Positions 1 through 10,004 are shown, numbered from the stretch's first letter. The stretch is 64,000 bases of DNA from Halichondria panicea (GCF_963675165.1 NC_087382.1:4689963-4753962), one strand, 5' to 3'. Notes: a model not told the origin generated them from the sequence alone. Program-made: numbers and translations.

Positions 1-640
1 TCTAATATACATATATAGTTGCGTGCATTGCATAGCATACACCCTATAGTTTTACTGCATATGATTGTAATCTTTAACTCACTGTTTAAAATGGACGCAC
101 TTTTTTCTGTACAATGCATGTTTGCTAGTTCATCTTCTTTTGAAACTGTTGTATACTAAGGATTGCATATATACACATAGCACGAATATCTGACCTATAT
201 GCAGTAGACTTAACATCCTTCTCATAAAAGTTCCCGCAGCTTTCGAAATTATTGTTGGATGCTAACATGTAAAACCATGCACTGAATCCTTACTTGGTGT
301 GAGTAGATAGATATTGATTGTGTTATGACCTCCTAAAGCTAGCCAAACCGGGAGTTTTATGTATTAACTATAAGTAATGTATTAACTATAAGTACCTTAT
401 CAAAATAGACTACGTCACTTTCATCCAGCCTGTCCTAGATTTGAGCATATACGATGTAATAGGTCTTTACAAAAGCTTTTAGAGTGCATATAATCATAGG
501 TATAGGGTATAATAATTATGATTTTTCTCTGCAGTCAGTTGGACTGCTTTGACTGGATCAAGCATCAAGGCATCTCCATTCGATTCAGTATCACATCACA
601 TGATCGGACTATAGCACCTAGACCCCAGTACCATCATGCA
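1..640 (-). promoter_or_regulatory. Inverted copy of the receptor-gene promoter (5' flank of a predicted divergent paralog)
   Basis: Read on the minus strand, this stretch matches the 5' flanks of the first two receptor genes (about 4174-4890 and 12070-12640). The shared landmarks come in the same order: a block with AAGCTGCGGGAACTTT and GGATGTTAAGTCTAC (about 208-240), a TATA-like TGTGTATATAT (168-178), and a leader sequence ending in a GTGAGT splice donor at minus-strand base 82. In the neighbouring genes the acceptor and ATG lie about 100-120 nt beyond this donor, so the start codon of a leftward-transcribed fifth paralog should lie a few tens of bases outside the window. The repeat relationship is seen directly; the missing gene is inferred. 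Confidence 0.7.
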
Positions 641-756
641 GGTCCCCCTGCTGCTGAGTACATACTAGAGTATAACGGACTAGAGTACAGGCAGCATAAT
701 TATTATAGGCACATTTTTTGGTAAGAATTATATGCAGGATAAATAATGGGCGGGCA

Positions 757-1574
757 GTAACCAGTGGCGTGTACAATGGGGGGCTTTGGGGGCTTGAGCA
801 CCCCCATGTCCTCCCAGACAACCATGAAATATCACTCAGTAGCTAGCTAGCTAACTGTGCAGCTCCAGAGATACGTGCAGCTCTATCTCGTTGACAACGA
901 CAAGTCATGATCGACCACGCCCAATTGAGCATGCGCAATCAGTATTGCCATTCCAATGGTTATGTAATGCTAAATAGCTGATCAAGATCCTCTGCACTCT
1001 CCCAGTCACCTCTTGCTCCACTGAGAGATACTGAGAAGCAATGACTAACACCAGAATGACTGGAAATCCCCATTGCAGTGATTGACCAGTTTGCTAGGAT
1101 GTATCCCAGGAGAATAGTGCATGGAGATCCTACAAGATGACTGACTCATAATTATCATGCTATGAGATCCCATTTGAGTGTATTTAGCAGGGAACTATGA
1201 GCTATAGTACCGGTACTATAGATTGCTCTGGGCTACAAACTACAACATTATACATTGTATTGTCATTTACAAGAAGATACACATGTAATAACATAAAAAT
1301 GACTGTAGCTAGATGCTTTATCTAGTAACATAGTAACAGAACTATAGAATGGAAGAGAGAAGCTCTAGAGGAGAATAGTAGGAGCTGCTCTTTTCTTGGG
1401 CAGTGTGCTGTACTTTTTTGCTGCAAGGCTGCATGGGGGAGGAGCTGGATGTATGAAAGATGCGCCGCAATAAATGAGGGGGTGTAAAATCGCGCGCGCG
1501 CTATGCGCGCGGCCCCATTTTTCTGTATTCTTGAGCACCCTCCTGCTTCAATCTCTAGAAACGCCCCTGGTAAC
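757..1574. mobile_element. Putative non-autonomous DNA transposon (~0.8 kb)
   Basis: The ends are inverted: CAGTGGCGT at 762 and ACGCCCCTG ending at 1569. Both are followed inward by related G-rich/CTTGAGCACCC-like sequence. The element is flanked by a direct GTAAC (757-761 and 1570-1574), which could be a 5-bp target duplication. No transposase ORF is visible. A CG-rich stretch with alternating CGCGCG lies near 1490-1512. The TIR start resembles hAT-type ends, but the flanking duplication is shorter than the 8 bp expected for hAT, so the superfamily is uncertain. Confidence 0.4.
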
Positions 1575-3002
1575 ATTAACGTCTGTAGGCGTTACAGGTA
1601 CTTTCTCATAGAATTGTTGCGATCCTTGACATGGAATATAATTGTAATGATTCTAGACTACAGTGTCAACAGTCATGCATTGGCTATTATAATGTTTGTG
1701 ACAATTTATTTATTAAATTGTGTAATGTCAATGTGAGGCCCTAGCTCTGTATGCATTGGTGTATGCAGTGTTTTGAAAACCTCTGTAGTTCAGTAGCAAA
1801 GAGCTGATACAACACACCGCATTATTGTGTATCTACATACTGTTTTCTCATGCAGGCTTAGTGCTCAAGTTAATTATTGCTTTTTTCCTGCAGGTCCTTC
1901 TATTATGTCACATTGGTGGATATAATAGCATCAACGTTATTGATTCATGTACTGTCAGCAATCCACAATAATCAACATGCATCAGTTGGTCCCTCCGCGA
2001 TGTCTGGTAACGATATGATGGTTCTCTACTTGGCTGACCTGCAAATTGGAACAAGGTGTTAGTCCCGTTTGCATAGTAATTATGAGAATAATACGTTAAT
2101 ATCAACCTATCTATTGGATAAGGCGCGGATCTCCTAAACCAAATGTGTATTCCCATGTCAAGAATGTCGAAAGACAACATCCTTTTCTCGTTAGCAAAGT
2201 TACTGAGTCGATTCCGTCCACAAAGACCATGCATGTATGTATATACAGAACTTCTTATAACAAGGACAAATTGGCTGCTTTCCAGTACGTTGAACAGATT
2301 GTCAAACCTATAGAAGTATAAATATGCAGCTTGTATAAATATGATGTGTGCATGATGTGTATCTAGTATATTTTATTAGCCACTTACCTTGAAATTAATT
2401 TTAAAGCTGGTGGCTGCATTGTAGACAGTAGTGACTGACCAAGCATTCATTTGTTAGGTGTGTATCACAATAAAACATTCATAGACCAAGCATTCATGTG
2501 TGGGTATACATTAATTGGCTGGGAGCTTTTGGTTAATTGCACTGCCTTTACTTAGACAAACCACTCACTTACAGACACTCACTGACAGACACAAAACAAC
2601 CTTTTAGATGCATGACTAATTAAGTGCATTGTGATTTATATGCTATCCCTATAGTGATTGTGTGTCCTACAATAATTATCGGGTATAAGCTGGAGCAATA
2701 CGGACTCTATAACCAGTGCATGGCTATATATACGTCCGTCCATATATACAGCATATTTTAATACATAACTATAATTATACATGTCCAGTTAGACACTTTT
2801 TCGAGTTGTCTATCCTAAAAGCACTGCTGTAGCATAGTTTGATTTTACTTGTGATGGACATGGGGTCTAGGTTGTGTTTTGAAATAATGAAGATGCTCTG
2901 CAGAGCCATGGGTTGAAACAAATTGCAGGAGGAGTAGGAGAGAACAATAATATACTGGTTGTAGTGTGAGCCACTGGTTCCAGAGTCTGTATTGCTCGAG
3001 TT
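1575..3002. other. Intergenic region with repeats, no gene seen
   Basis: No convincing coding sequence. It holds the first copy of a ~220-bp direct repeat (about 2104-2340) and reverse-oriented members of the GAATGCTTGGTC motif family (about 2440-2505). The short ORFs lack codon structure or recognisable domains. Confidence 0.5.
2104..2340 (+). repeat. Direct repeat A, copy 1
   Basis: Starts at CTATTGGATAAGGC and runs through CTCCTAAACC, CATGCATGTAT and a CAGAACTTCTTAT segment. It recurs at about 3456-3680 with scattered mismatches and small indels. It is non-coding and appears to be part of the nested repeat block in front of receptor gene 1. Confidence 0.7.
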
Positions 3003-3163
3003 CTGTCCGATACGATAGAACATACTCTGTATACTGTGAGGGGAAGTAACATATTCAATGCACTTAAACAGTCATCTCCTCCTTGGACATGCATCTAAAA
3101 CGTGGCCACTCAGGAAGCCATTACTATACTATTTGTGTCTGAAAGGTTTGTCTTATGTATAGC
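3003..3163 (+). repeat. Direct repeat B, copy 1
   Basis: A ~161-bp unit from CTGTCCGATACGATAG to CTTATGTATAGC. It is almost identical to 3680-3842, differing mainly by a few substitutions and a short insertion near the middle. Confidence 0.8.
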
Positions 3164-3169
3164 TAAATC

Positions 3170-3352
3170 TAATCCTAGATTTGAGCCTACCATGTAATAG
3201 TCCTTTTTCCAAGAGCTTTAGAGTACATCTTTATTCCATTGCATATATATTGCATACATATAGTATAGGGTTTGATATTTCAATGTTTGCCCTGCAGCAG
3301 TTGGATTGCTTTGACCTCTGTTTTGTAACACATCACATGATCCGACTCCAGC
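3170..3352 (+). repeat. Inverted repeat D, left arm
   Basis: This arm, containing CCTGCAGCAGTTGG and CATCACATGATCCGACTCCAG, is found as its reverse complement at about 4174-4355. A more diverged third copy in the same orientation as this arm lies at about 415-625. The arms flank the tandem B/C repeats, so the region could form a large stem-loop or be a composite of rearranged promoter pieces. Confidence 0.75.
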
Positions 3353-3455
3353 ACTACTCTCCCAGCATGAAATCAGAATTAATGTGTGGGGCGGGCATGA
3401 TACTAATGGATGATTGGTCTATGAATGACACACACCCAACAAATGAACGCTTGGT
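3353..3455 (+). repeat. Direct repeat C, copy 1
   Basis: About 103 bp, from ACTACTCTCCCAGCATG to GAACGCTTGGT. It is essentially identical to 3861-3963. Its end is a variant of the GAATGCTTGGTC motif found throughout the array's intergenic DNA. Confidence 0.8.
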
Positions 3456-3680
3456 AAACCTATATATATCTATTGGATAAGGCACGGATCTCCTAAACCA
3501 AATGTGTATTCCCATATCAAGAATGTTGAAGGACAACAGTTCCTGAGTCAATTTCGTCCACAAGGACCATGCATGTATACAGAACTTCTTATATACAAGG
3601 ACAAACTGGCTCAGGCTTTCTGAACAGATTGTCAAACCTAGTAATACAAATATGCAGCTAGTATAAAAATTATGTGCATC
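3456..3680 (+). repeat. Direct repeat A, copy 2
   Basis: Second copy of the unit at 2104-2340, sharing the CTATTGGATAAGGC and CAGAACTTCTTAT segments with small deletions. Confidence 0.7.
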
Positions 3681-3842
3681 TGTCCGATACGATAGAACAT
3701 ACTCTGTATACTGTGAGGGGAGGTAACATATTCAATGCACTTAATAATAGTTATCTCCTCCTTGGACATGCATCTAAAACGTGGCCACTCAGGAAGCCAT
3801 TACTATACTATTTGTGTCTGAAAGGTTTGTCTTATGTATAGC
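3680..3842 (+). repeat. Direct repeat B, copy 2
   Basis: Near-identical second copy of 3003-3163. The B-D-C order followed by B-C shows a local segmental duplication with partial deletion. Confidence 0.8.
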
Positions 3843-3860
3843 ATTATTTACTAAGTTCAA

Positions 3861-3963
3861 ACTACTCTCCCAGCATGAAATCAGAATTAATGTGTGGGGC
3901 GGGCATGATACTAATGGATGATTGGTCTATGAATGACACACACCCAACAAATGAACGCTTGGT
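3861..3963 (+). repeat. Direct repeat C, copy 2
   Basis: Second copy of 3353-3455, continuing directly into a CCCCACTGTCTGC segment that accompanies the GAATGCTTGGTC motif elsewhere. Confidence 0.8.
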
Positions 3964-4173
3964 CAATCCCCACTGTCTGCAATATATATATTATAAGCAT
4001 GCACATTAATTAGTAGAGAAATTACCTACAGATGTACTCCAATATGCCTACTTGCCCATTTCTTTTAAATTTATCCAGCATAATTCTCACCAAAAAAGGC
4101 TGGTGCCTATAATGAAAATTTTGCTAGCATAATACCAATCAGTATGTACTCACCAGGGGGACAAGGGGACCCG

Positions 4174-4355
4174 GTGCTGGAGTCGGATCATGTGATGTGT
4201 TACAAAACAGAGGTCAAAGCAATCCAACTGCTGCAGGGCAAACATTGAAATATCAAACCCTATACTATGTATGCAATATATATGCAATGGAATAAAGATG
4301 TACTCTAAAGCTCTTGGAAAAAGGCCTATTACATAGTAAGCTCAAATCTAGGACA
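4174..4355 (-). repeat. Inverted repeat D, right arm
   Basis: Reverse complement of 3170-3352. It leads into the conserved distal promoter sequence of gene 1, which is also present in front of gene 2 (from about 12067). Confidence 0.75.
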
Positions 4356-4645
4356 GGCTGAATGAAAGTGGCATATTTTGATAAGGCCTACCTAATTAGG
4401 ATGTTGATTGTATTGGTTTGATTGTGATGGCCTCCTAAAGGTAGCTTTAGCCAAACTAGGTGCTTTCGGTGTAAACAATTAGAGTTTTGCTGCTACATTC
4501 AGAAGGTCATAACACTTGTCTAAGGCTTCTCAGTGCATGCTTTTACATGTTATAGTCCAATTAAAAGATTAACAGCTGCGGGAACTTCATGAGAGGATGT
4601 TAAGTCTAACTCGTAGACTACAGTACAGTACATATAGTCATACTA

Positions 4646-4658
4646 TGTGTATATATAT
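4646..4658 (+). promoter_or_regulatory. TATA-like box of receptor gene 1
   Basis: TGTGTATATATAT lies 131 bp upstream of the leader splice donor. The same element precedes genes 2, 3 and 4 at 12434, 22895 and 31111, followed in each by a related sequence containing the leader. The conservation and the TATA form support a core promoter; the start of transcription itself is not known. Confidence 0.5.
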
Positions 4659-4776
4659 GTGCATGATGAGGCAATCACTAGGAGATGGTAGATTAAAAAC
4701 ATGCTTTTTCCCACGATTCAAACTAGCGTATAGCCGAAGTGATAAAACAGAAAAGAGTGCATCCATTTTAAAAACA

Positions 4777-4877
4777 GTGAGTCCAATAGTTATACATATA
4801 ATTATAGGGTATATATATGCATTGCAATATAGTCATAGTAGTACGATCTTTACAATCATCATTACACGGCACCTCAG
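4777..4877 (+). other. 5' leader intron of receptor gene 1
   Basis: Predicted 101-nt intron: donor GTGAGT after ...TTTTAAAAACA, acceptor ...ACCTCAG 14 nt before the ATG. The donor (CA|GTGAGT) and the acceptor position are conserved in all four paralogs, while the intron interior is less conserved. This explains why the reading frame that runs upstream of the ATG into this stretch should not be included in the protein. Confidence 0.6.
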
Positions 4878-4891
4878 ATATACGGCTAGAC

Positions 4892-7800
4892 ATGCTGTCT
4901 AGAAATATTCTCAGCTGGTTAGTGCTACTGACCATAGCTACTGTTACCAGGAGTGAGCACTATCACATTGTGCCAGTGAATTCAACTGACTTGTGTAATG
5001 ACTATCGAAATGGAACTTGTTTTACTCTCGAGCAGCTTGTTCGAACCGACTTGTTATCTGGTGGAGACAATCTCACCTTGAGCTTTCTACCTGGAGATCA
5101 TGTGTTAACTGAGCAGTTATTGATTCTTAACTTCTCACATGTGCATCTAACTGGCCTGACGGAAAATACAACTGTAGTGAGATTCAATAGCAATGGTGTA
5201 ATACGTTTTGTTAGTATTACCAGATTGAGTATTGAACGTTTTGGTTTCATTGGAGCGAATCTTGGACCACCAAACTCACATCAAGTATTGATCGTTGACA
5301 GTGCCCATGATGTCTATATCAATGACTGCTACTTCCTGGACTTTGATTTACTCATTCAGGCAGAACGGAACATAGTTAAGATTACTAAAACTGAAACTGC
5401 GACAATTGAGAGCACTCTCTTTATGAACAACACTGGACTGGCACTGCACCTTGAGGCTGATAATGTGTACATAACAAATAGTGTGTTCACTAGAAATGAT
5501 GGAGGTGCAGTTAACATTGAATCAAACAACGTACTGATCAACAACACAGAGTTCAACTACAACAGTGCTAAGAAAAGAGGAGCATTAAAAGTTGTATCTG
5601 GAACAGTAGTGATCACTTGGAGCACCTTCACAAATAACAATGTTTATCGGCGGTATGGTGGAGCGATTTATGTTGCCTCAGGCAGTAATGTGTCCATCTC
5701 CAATTGTGAGCTGACAAATAACAGTGCTGGCTGGAATGGTGGAGCAATTTATGTTAGATCAAGTAGTGTGTCTATTTCCGGTAGCACATTGACCAATAAC
5801 AGTGCTGACAAATTTGGTGGAGCAATTGATGTTTACTCAAGCAATGTGTCTATCTCCGACAGCATGCTGAAAAACAACACAGCTGATAATAGTGGTGGAG
5901 CGATTGGTATTTTTAAAGGGAGTGTGACCATTTCCGATAGCAACCTGACAAACAACAGAGCTAATTCCAATAGTGGAGTGATTAATGCTGACTTGGGAAA
6001 TATTTCTATCTCCAACAGCACGCTGACAAAAAACAGTGCTGGCTTGAACGGTGGAGCGATTCGTGTTATATCAGGATATGTGTCTATCTCAGACAGCACA
6101 CTGACAAACAACAGAGCTAATCGCTATGGTGGTGTGATCGATATTCAAAAAGGCAATGTTTCTATTTCCAACAGCATACTGACAAACAACAGTGGTGGCA
6201 AGAATGGTGGCGCTATTGACAATTTTTCAAGCAGTTTGTCTATCTACGACAGCAGACTGACAAACAACACTGCTCACTGGAGTGGTGGAGCGATTCATGT
6301 TAAGTCAGGGAATGTTTCTATCTCAGACAGCACACTGACAAACAACAGAGCTGACAGGAATGGTGGAGCAATTGATACTTCTTCAAGCATTGTGTCTATC
6401 TCAGACAGTAGACTGACAAAAAACAGTGCTCACTTGAGTGGTGGAGGGATCGGTGTTTACTCAGGCAGTGTGACCATCTCTGATAGCTCACTGACAAACA
6501 ATAGAGCTGATAACCATGGTGGAGCGATTGATATTGATTCAGGCATTGTTTCTATTTCCAACAGCACACTGATAAAAAATAGTTGTGGCAAGAACGGTGG
6601 AGCGATTGACAATTTTTCAGGCATTTTGTTTATCTACGACTGTACCCTGACAAACAACACTGCTAATAAGAGTGGTGGAGCGATTGGTGTTCAATCAGGC
6701 AATGTGTCCATCTCCGATAGTACGCTGACAAACAACAGTGCTCATATTGGTGGAGCGATTAATATTGACTCAGGAAGTGTATCTATCTCTGACAGCACAC
6801 TGGCAAGTAACTATGCGGATGGGAATGGTGGAGCAATTCATACTTACTCAGGCGGTGTATCCATCTTCAATAGCACACTGACAAGTAACAATGCTGCCGG
6901 GAATGGTGGAGCGATTGGTGTTTACTCAGGCAATGTGTCTATCTCAGATAGCTCACTGACAAACAACACTGCTGACGGGAATGGTGGAGTGATTCATGGT
7001 GACCTTGGCAGTATTGTGTCGATCTCTGACAGTATGCTGAACAACAACACAGCTACCTCTGGAGGAGGGATATTTCTGAGAGTAAGTACACTCTTTGTAA
7101 ATGAGCCAACAACGATCAATCTCAACACAGCACACCAGGATGGTGGAGGAATTTATGCTCATTCAAGTAGAGTTGAATTTGAATCTGCTTTACCGATTCC
7201 ATCAAATATACGAAGTGAGATTATTGAAAACATTGCTGAGAATGGTGGAGGTATTTATGCAGTAGCTACAACCATTAAACTAACTCGATCACACGTTAAC
7301 ATTGACTCAAACACAGCAACCGCTAGTGGAGGTGGAGTGTTTCTACGGCAAAGTTCAAGACTGTACTTGTTTAAAAAAAACTATGAAAGTGCAAATCAAT
7401 TATATGTCAAGCTAGCGATTAACAACAACTTGGCTCAGTACGGAGGGGGAATATTTGTGGCGGATGACACAGAGAGTGGTGCCTGCAGAGGAGGAGTTAT
7501 AGAAAATGGTGCTACTCAAACCATTTTTGAGGACTGTTTTATTCAAACAATCAATTTGAATGAAATCAAGTCGAAAATAAACCACTTCAACACATTCATG
7601 ACTAACAACACAGCTACCCTGTCAGGAGCAGACATCTATGGAGGTTTGTTGGACAGGTGTACAGCAGAACAAAATGCTGAATATCACAATTCTTCCAATG
7701 GATTGGACTACATATACAAAACTGTAAAACTGTCCACTGAGTTATCAATCTCCTCTTCACCTGTTCAAGTAACTTTTTGTAACTATACACAACGCGAAAA

Positions 7801-9817
7801 CGTTTTCACGAAAAAAGGACACACGTACAAAATTAGTGTTATGGCTTTTGACCAAATTAGAAATCCAATCAATGTCACAATTATCAGTTCTGTTATCACT
7901 AATAGTGGTGTTGGTCGTCTCAAAGAAGGACAGGCTGAACAAGTAGTTGGCAATCAATGCACAGAATTAGAGTACAATGTATTCTCACAAGACAGCTCTG
8001 CTCAAGTGGAACTCTATGCTGATGGTCCATGCATGAATTTGGGAATTTCGAGACAACTTATTAATATTTCTTTTCTACCCTGCACATGCCCTGTCGGGCT
8101 AAAACCAATTCAGTCCGATATTGAGTGCAAATGTGACTGTGATCCAGACTTGCAACAACTATATCAGATAACAAATTGTTCTGAGGAAAATGGGACCATA
8201 AAGCTTGAAAGTAATAACAACATATGGATAGATACTACCAACGGAACAGGTTATGTTGTTAGTAACTGTGCATTTAACTATTGTGTAGAAAAACCAGTTC
8301 ACATCAGTCTAAGCAACCCTGACGAACAGTGTGCTTTCAATCGAAGTGGTGTCTTGTGTGGAGAATGTGAACCAGGACTAAGTCTTGTGTTGGCTACGTC
8401 AAGATGTGCACAATGCTCTGATGTTTACCTTCTTCTACTAATACCATTTGCGCTGGCAGGCATATTATTAGTTGTTGTAATTCTCGTGCTCAACATCACT
8501 ATAGCAACTGGAAATATTCATGGCCTCATTTTTTACGCTAACATAGTAGCTGCTAATAGAGCAATTTTCTATTCTAGAAACAACTTTTTAACAGTTTTTA
8601 TATCATGGGTGAATCTTGACCTGGGAATCGAGACTTGCTTTTACGATGGAATGAACGCTCAAGGAAAAGTGCTCCTTCAACTTGTCTTTCCCACTTACCT
8701 GTTTCTTCTAATGCTTTTTATTATACTTTTGAGCAAGTACTTTGACTCATTTGCAAAGCTCCTCTCCAACAGGAACCCAGTTGCTGCCCTAGGCACACTC
8801 GTCCTACTCTCTTATTCTAAATTTTTACGGTTTATTGTTGCAGCACTACAATTCACAGAATTGCATTATCCTGACGGTTCAACCAAGACTGTTTGGTTGT
8901 TTGACGGCAATGTACAATACTTCACTCCCATTCGCATCCCTCAGTTTGTTGCTGCTATTATAATCCTCATTGCTGGTGTATTGTTCACTGTGCTGCTCTT
9001 CTTTGGACAATGGTTTCCTCGCTGTTCGAAGGTTATGATATGGACCAAGAACACATACTACAATGGTTTCATGGACGCATACCATGCTCCATTCACTCCC
9101 AAGCATCGCTACTGGGTGGGACTGCTCCTCTTTGCTCTGATTGCTCATAATCTAGTAGCTGCCATGGCTACAGACACTTCTCTCCCTGTTCTATCTGCTG
9201 GGTGTATTGCATTCGGACTGATAGCATTGAACAACCGAGTGTATAAAAAGCGACTTAATGAATATTTAGAAGCACTATTTCTGCTTAATCTCGGCATTCT
9301 ATCTATTGGCACTTCATATGTTGTTGAAACACAACAGCAAGACACACTCACAAATGTTTCAATGTCCATAGCTTTCATCCTCTTTGTGATAATAATCAGC
9401 TACCATTTCTACCACTTCATACTAAAGAGCACCAAGATATGGCTTAAGATAAAGGGAGTCATCAAAAACTTGAGAATTGGTGCTGCAGACAATAAGAATC
9501 AACCACCTAACAATGCCATGGCAATGCATCAGCGTGCAGCCAATGATCATGATGAGCAATTTAAAGCTGAGCAAATAGATCTAGACATTGTGGACCCACC
9601 ACCTTACACTGATGGAGCAGTGGAAGAAGCTGACCCTGATCGTTACATCACTCCTCCCGTGATCAGACTAGCCACGAGACCCGAACAGCTGAGACTATCC
9701 TACATGGATGAGCTAGCCCCCCTCACCACAGAGGACTACAGACAAGCCCCTCCCCCTCCAAAAGTCAACCGTCGTCCTGTTGTTACATACACAGAAATCG
9801 GCCTTGTGCACAATTAA
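4892..9817 (+). CDS. Receptor gene 1: Pmp-repeat multi-pass membrane protein (1641 aa)
   Basis: The function is not known. The sequence encodes a large type I-topology surface protein. The start at MLSRNILSW is chosen because all four paralogs share it, although the frame is open 25 codons further upstream into a predicted intron. A signal peptide (residues 1-~21) is followed by a beta-helix-like N domain, then about 25 repeats of ~22-26 residues (about 175-860) with GGAI and NN positions like the chlamydial Pmp repeat family. Next come a beta-sandwich-like segment beginning GHTYKISV (~976), a Cys-rich neck (~1063-1175, motif LCGEC near 1155), about 9-10 membrane segments (1177-~1511, with DAYHAPF and KHRYW), and a cytosolic tail of ~130 residues with PPPY and APPPPK motifs. 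Most repeats carry two N-glycosylation sequons. An adhesion or recognition receptor is plausible but unproven. Confidence 0.85.
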   Translation: MLSRNILSWLVLLTIATVTRSEHYHIVPVNSTDLCNDYRNGTCFTLEQLVRTDLLSGGDNLTLSFLPGDHVLTEQLLILNFSHVHLTGLTENTTVVRFNSNGVIRFVSITRLSIERFGFIGANLGPPNSHQVLIVDSAHDVYINDCYFLDFDLLIQAERNIVKITKTETATIESTLFMNNTGLALHLEADNVYITNSVFTRNDGGAVNIESNNVLINNTEFNYNSAKKRGALKVVSGTVVITWSTFTNNNVYRRYGGAIYVASGSNVSISNCELTNNSAGWNGGAIYVRSSSVSISGSTLTNNSADKFGGAIDVYSSNVSISDSMLKNNTADNSGGAIGIFKGSVTISDSNLTNNRANSNSGVINADLGNISISNSTLTKNSAGLNGGAIRVISGYVSISDSTLTNNRANRYGGVIDIQKGNVSISNSILTNNSGGKNGGAIDNFSSSLSIYDSRLTNNTAHWSGGAIHVKSGNVSISDSTLTNNRADRNGGAIDTSSSIVSISDSRLTKNSAHLSGGGIGVYSGSVTISDSSLTNNRADNHGGAIDIDSGIVSISNSTLIKNSCGKNGGAIDNFSGILFIYDCTLTNNTANKSGGAIGVQSGNVSISDSTLTNNSAHIGGAINIDSGSVSISDSTLASNYADGNGGAIHTYSGGVSIFNSTLTSNNAAGNGGAIGVYSGNVSISDSSLTNNTADGNGGVIHGDLGSIVSISDSMLNNNTATSGGGIFLRVSTLFVNEPTTINLNTAHQDGGGIYAHSSRVEFESALPIPSNIRSEIIENIAENGGGIYAVATTIKLTRSHVNIDSNTATASGGGVFLRQSSRLYLFKKNYESANQLYVKLAINNNLAQYGGGIFVADDTESGACRGGVIENGATQTIFEDCFIQTINLNEIKSKINHFNTFMTNNTATLSGADIYGGLLDRCTAEQNAEYHNSSNGLDYIYKTVKLSTELSISSSPVQVTFCNYTQRENVFTKKGHTYKISVMAFDQIRNPINVTIISSVITNSGVGRLKEGQAEQVVGNQCTELEYNVFSQDSSAQVELYADGPCMNLGISRQLINISFLPCTCPVGLKPIQSDIECKCDCDPDLQQLYQITNCSEENGTIKLESNNNIWIDTTNGTGYVVSNCAFNYCVEKPVHISLSNPDEQCAFNRSGVLCGECEPGLSLVLATSRCAQCSDVYLLLLIPFALAGILLVVVILVLNITIATGNIHGLIFYANIVAANRAIFYSRNNFLTVFISWVNLDLGIETCFYDGMNAQGKVLLQLVFPTYLFLLMLFIILLSKYFDSFAKLLSNRNPVAALGTLVLLSYSKFLRFIVAALQFTELHYPDGSTKTVWLFDGNVQYFTPIRIPQFVAAIIILIAGVLFTVLLFFGQWFPRCSKVMIWTKNTYYNGFMDAYHAPFTPKHRYWVGLLLFALIAHNLVAAMATDTSLPVLSAGCIAFGLIALNNRVYKKRLNEYLEALFLLNLGILSIGTSYVVETQQQDTLTNVSMSIAFILFVIIISYHFYHFILKSTKIWLKIKGVIKNLRIGAADNKNQPPNNAMAMHQRAANDHDEQFKAEQIDLDIVDPPPYTDGAVEEADPDRYITPPVIRLATRPEQLRLSYMDELAPLTTEDYRQAPPPPKVNRRPVVTYTEIGLVHN

Positions 9818-10004
9818 GTGTGAACTGCCTTACTTGGTACAATTTACATGTGCATGTACAGCTTAAAACAATGTCATTAATTAGCTGAATAGTTACATGT
9901 ACTATATATGTAGCTGTTGTATAATTATGTTAGAGAGATAGGCTTTTTGTAGAAACAAAAACTGTTATGATTTGTTTTGATACAACAGTCCCATGTACAC
10001 TAAC

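Noticed and set aside
4597-4902. Upstream 101-codon frame overlapping the start of gene 1
   Set aside because: It spans the predicted promoter, leader exon and intron, is not conserved before genes 2-4 and is in a different frame from the CDS.
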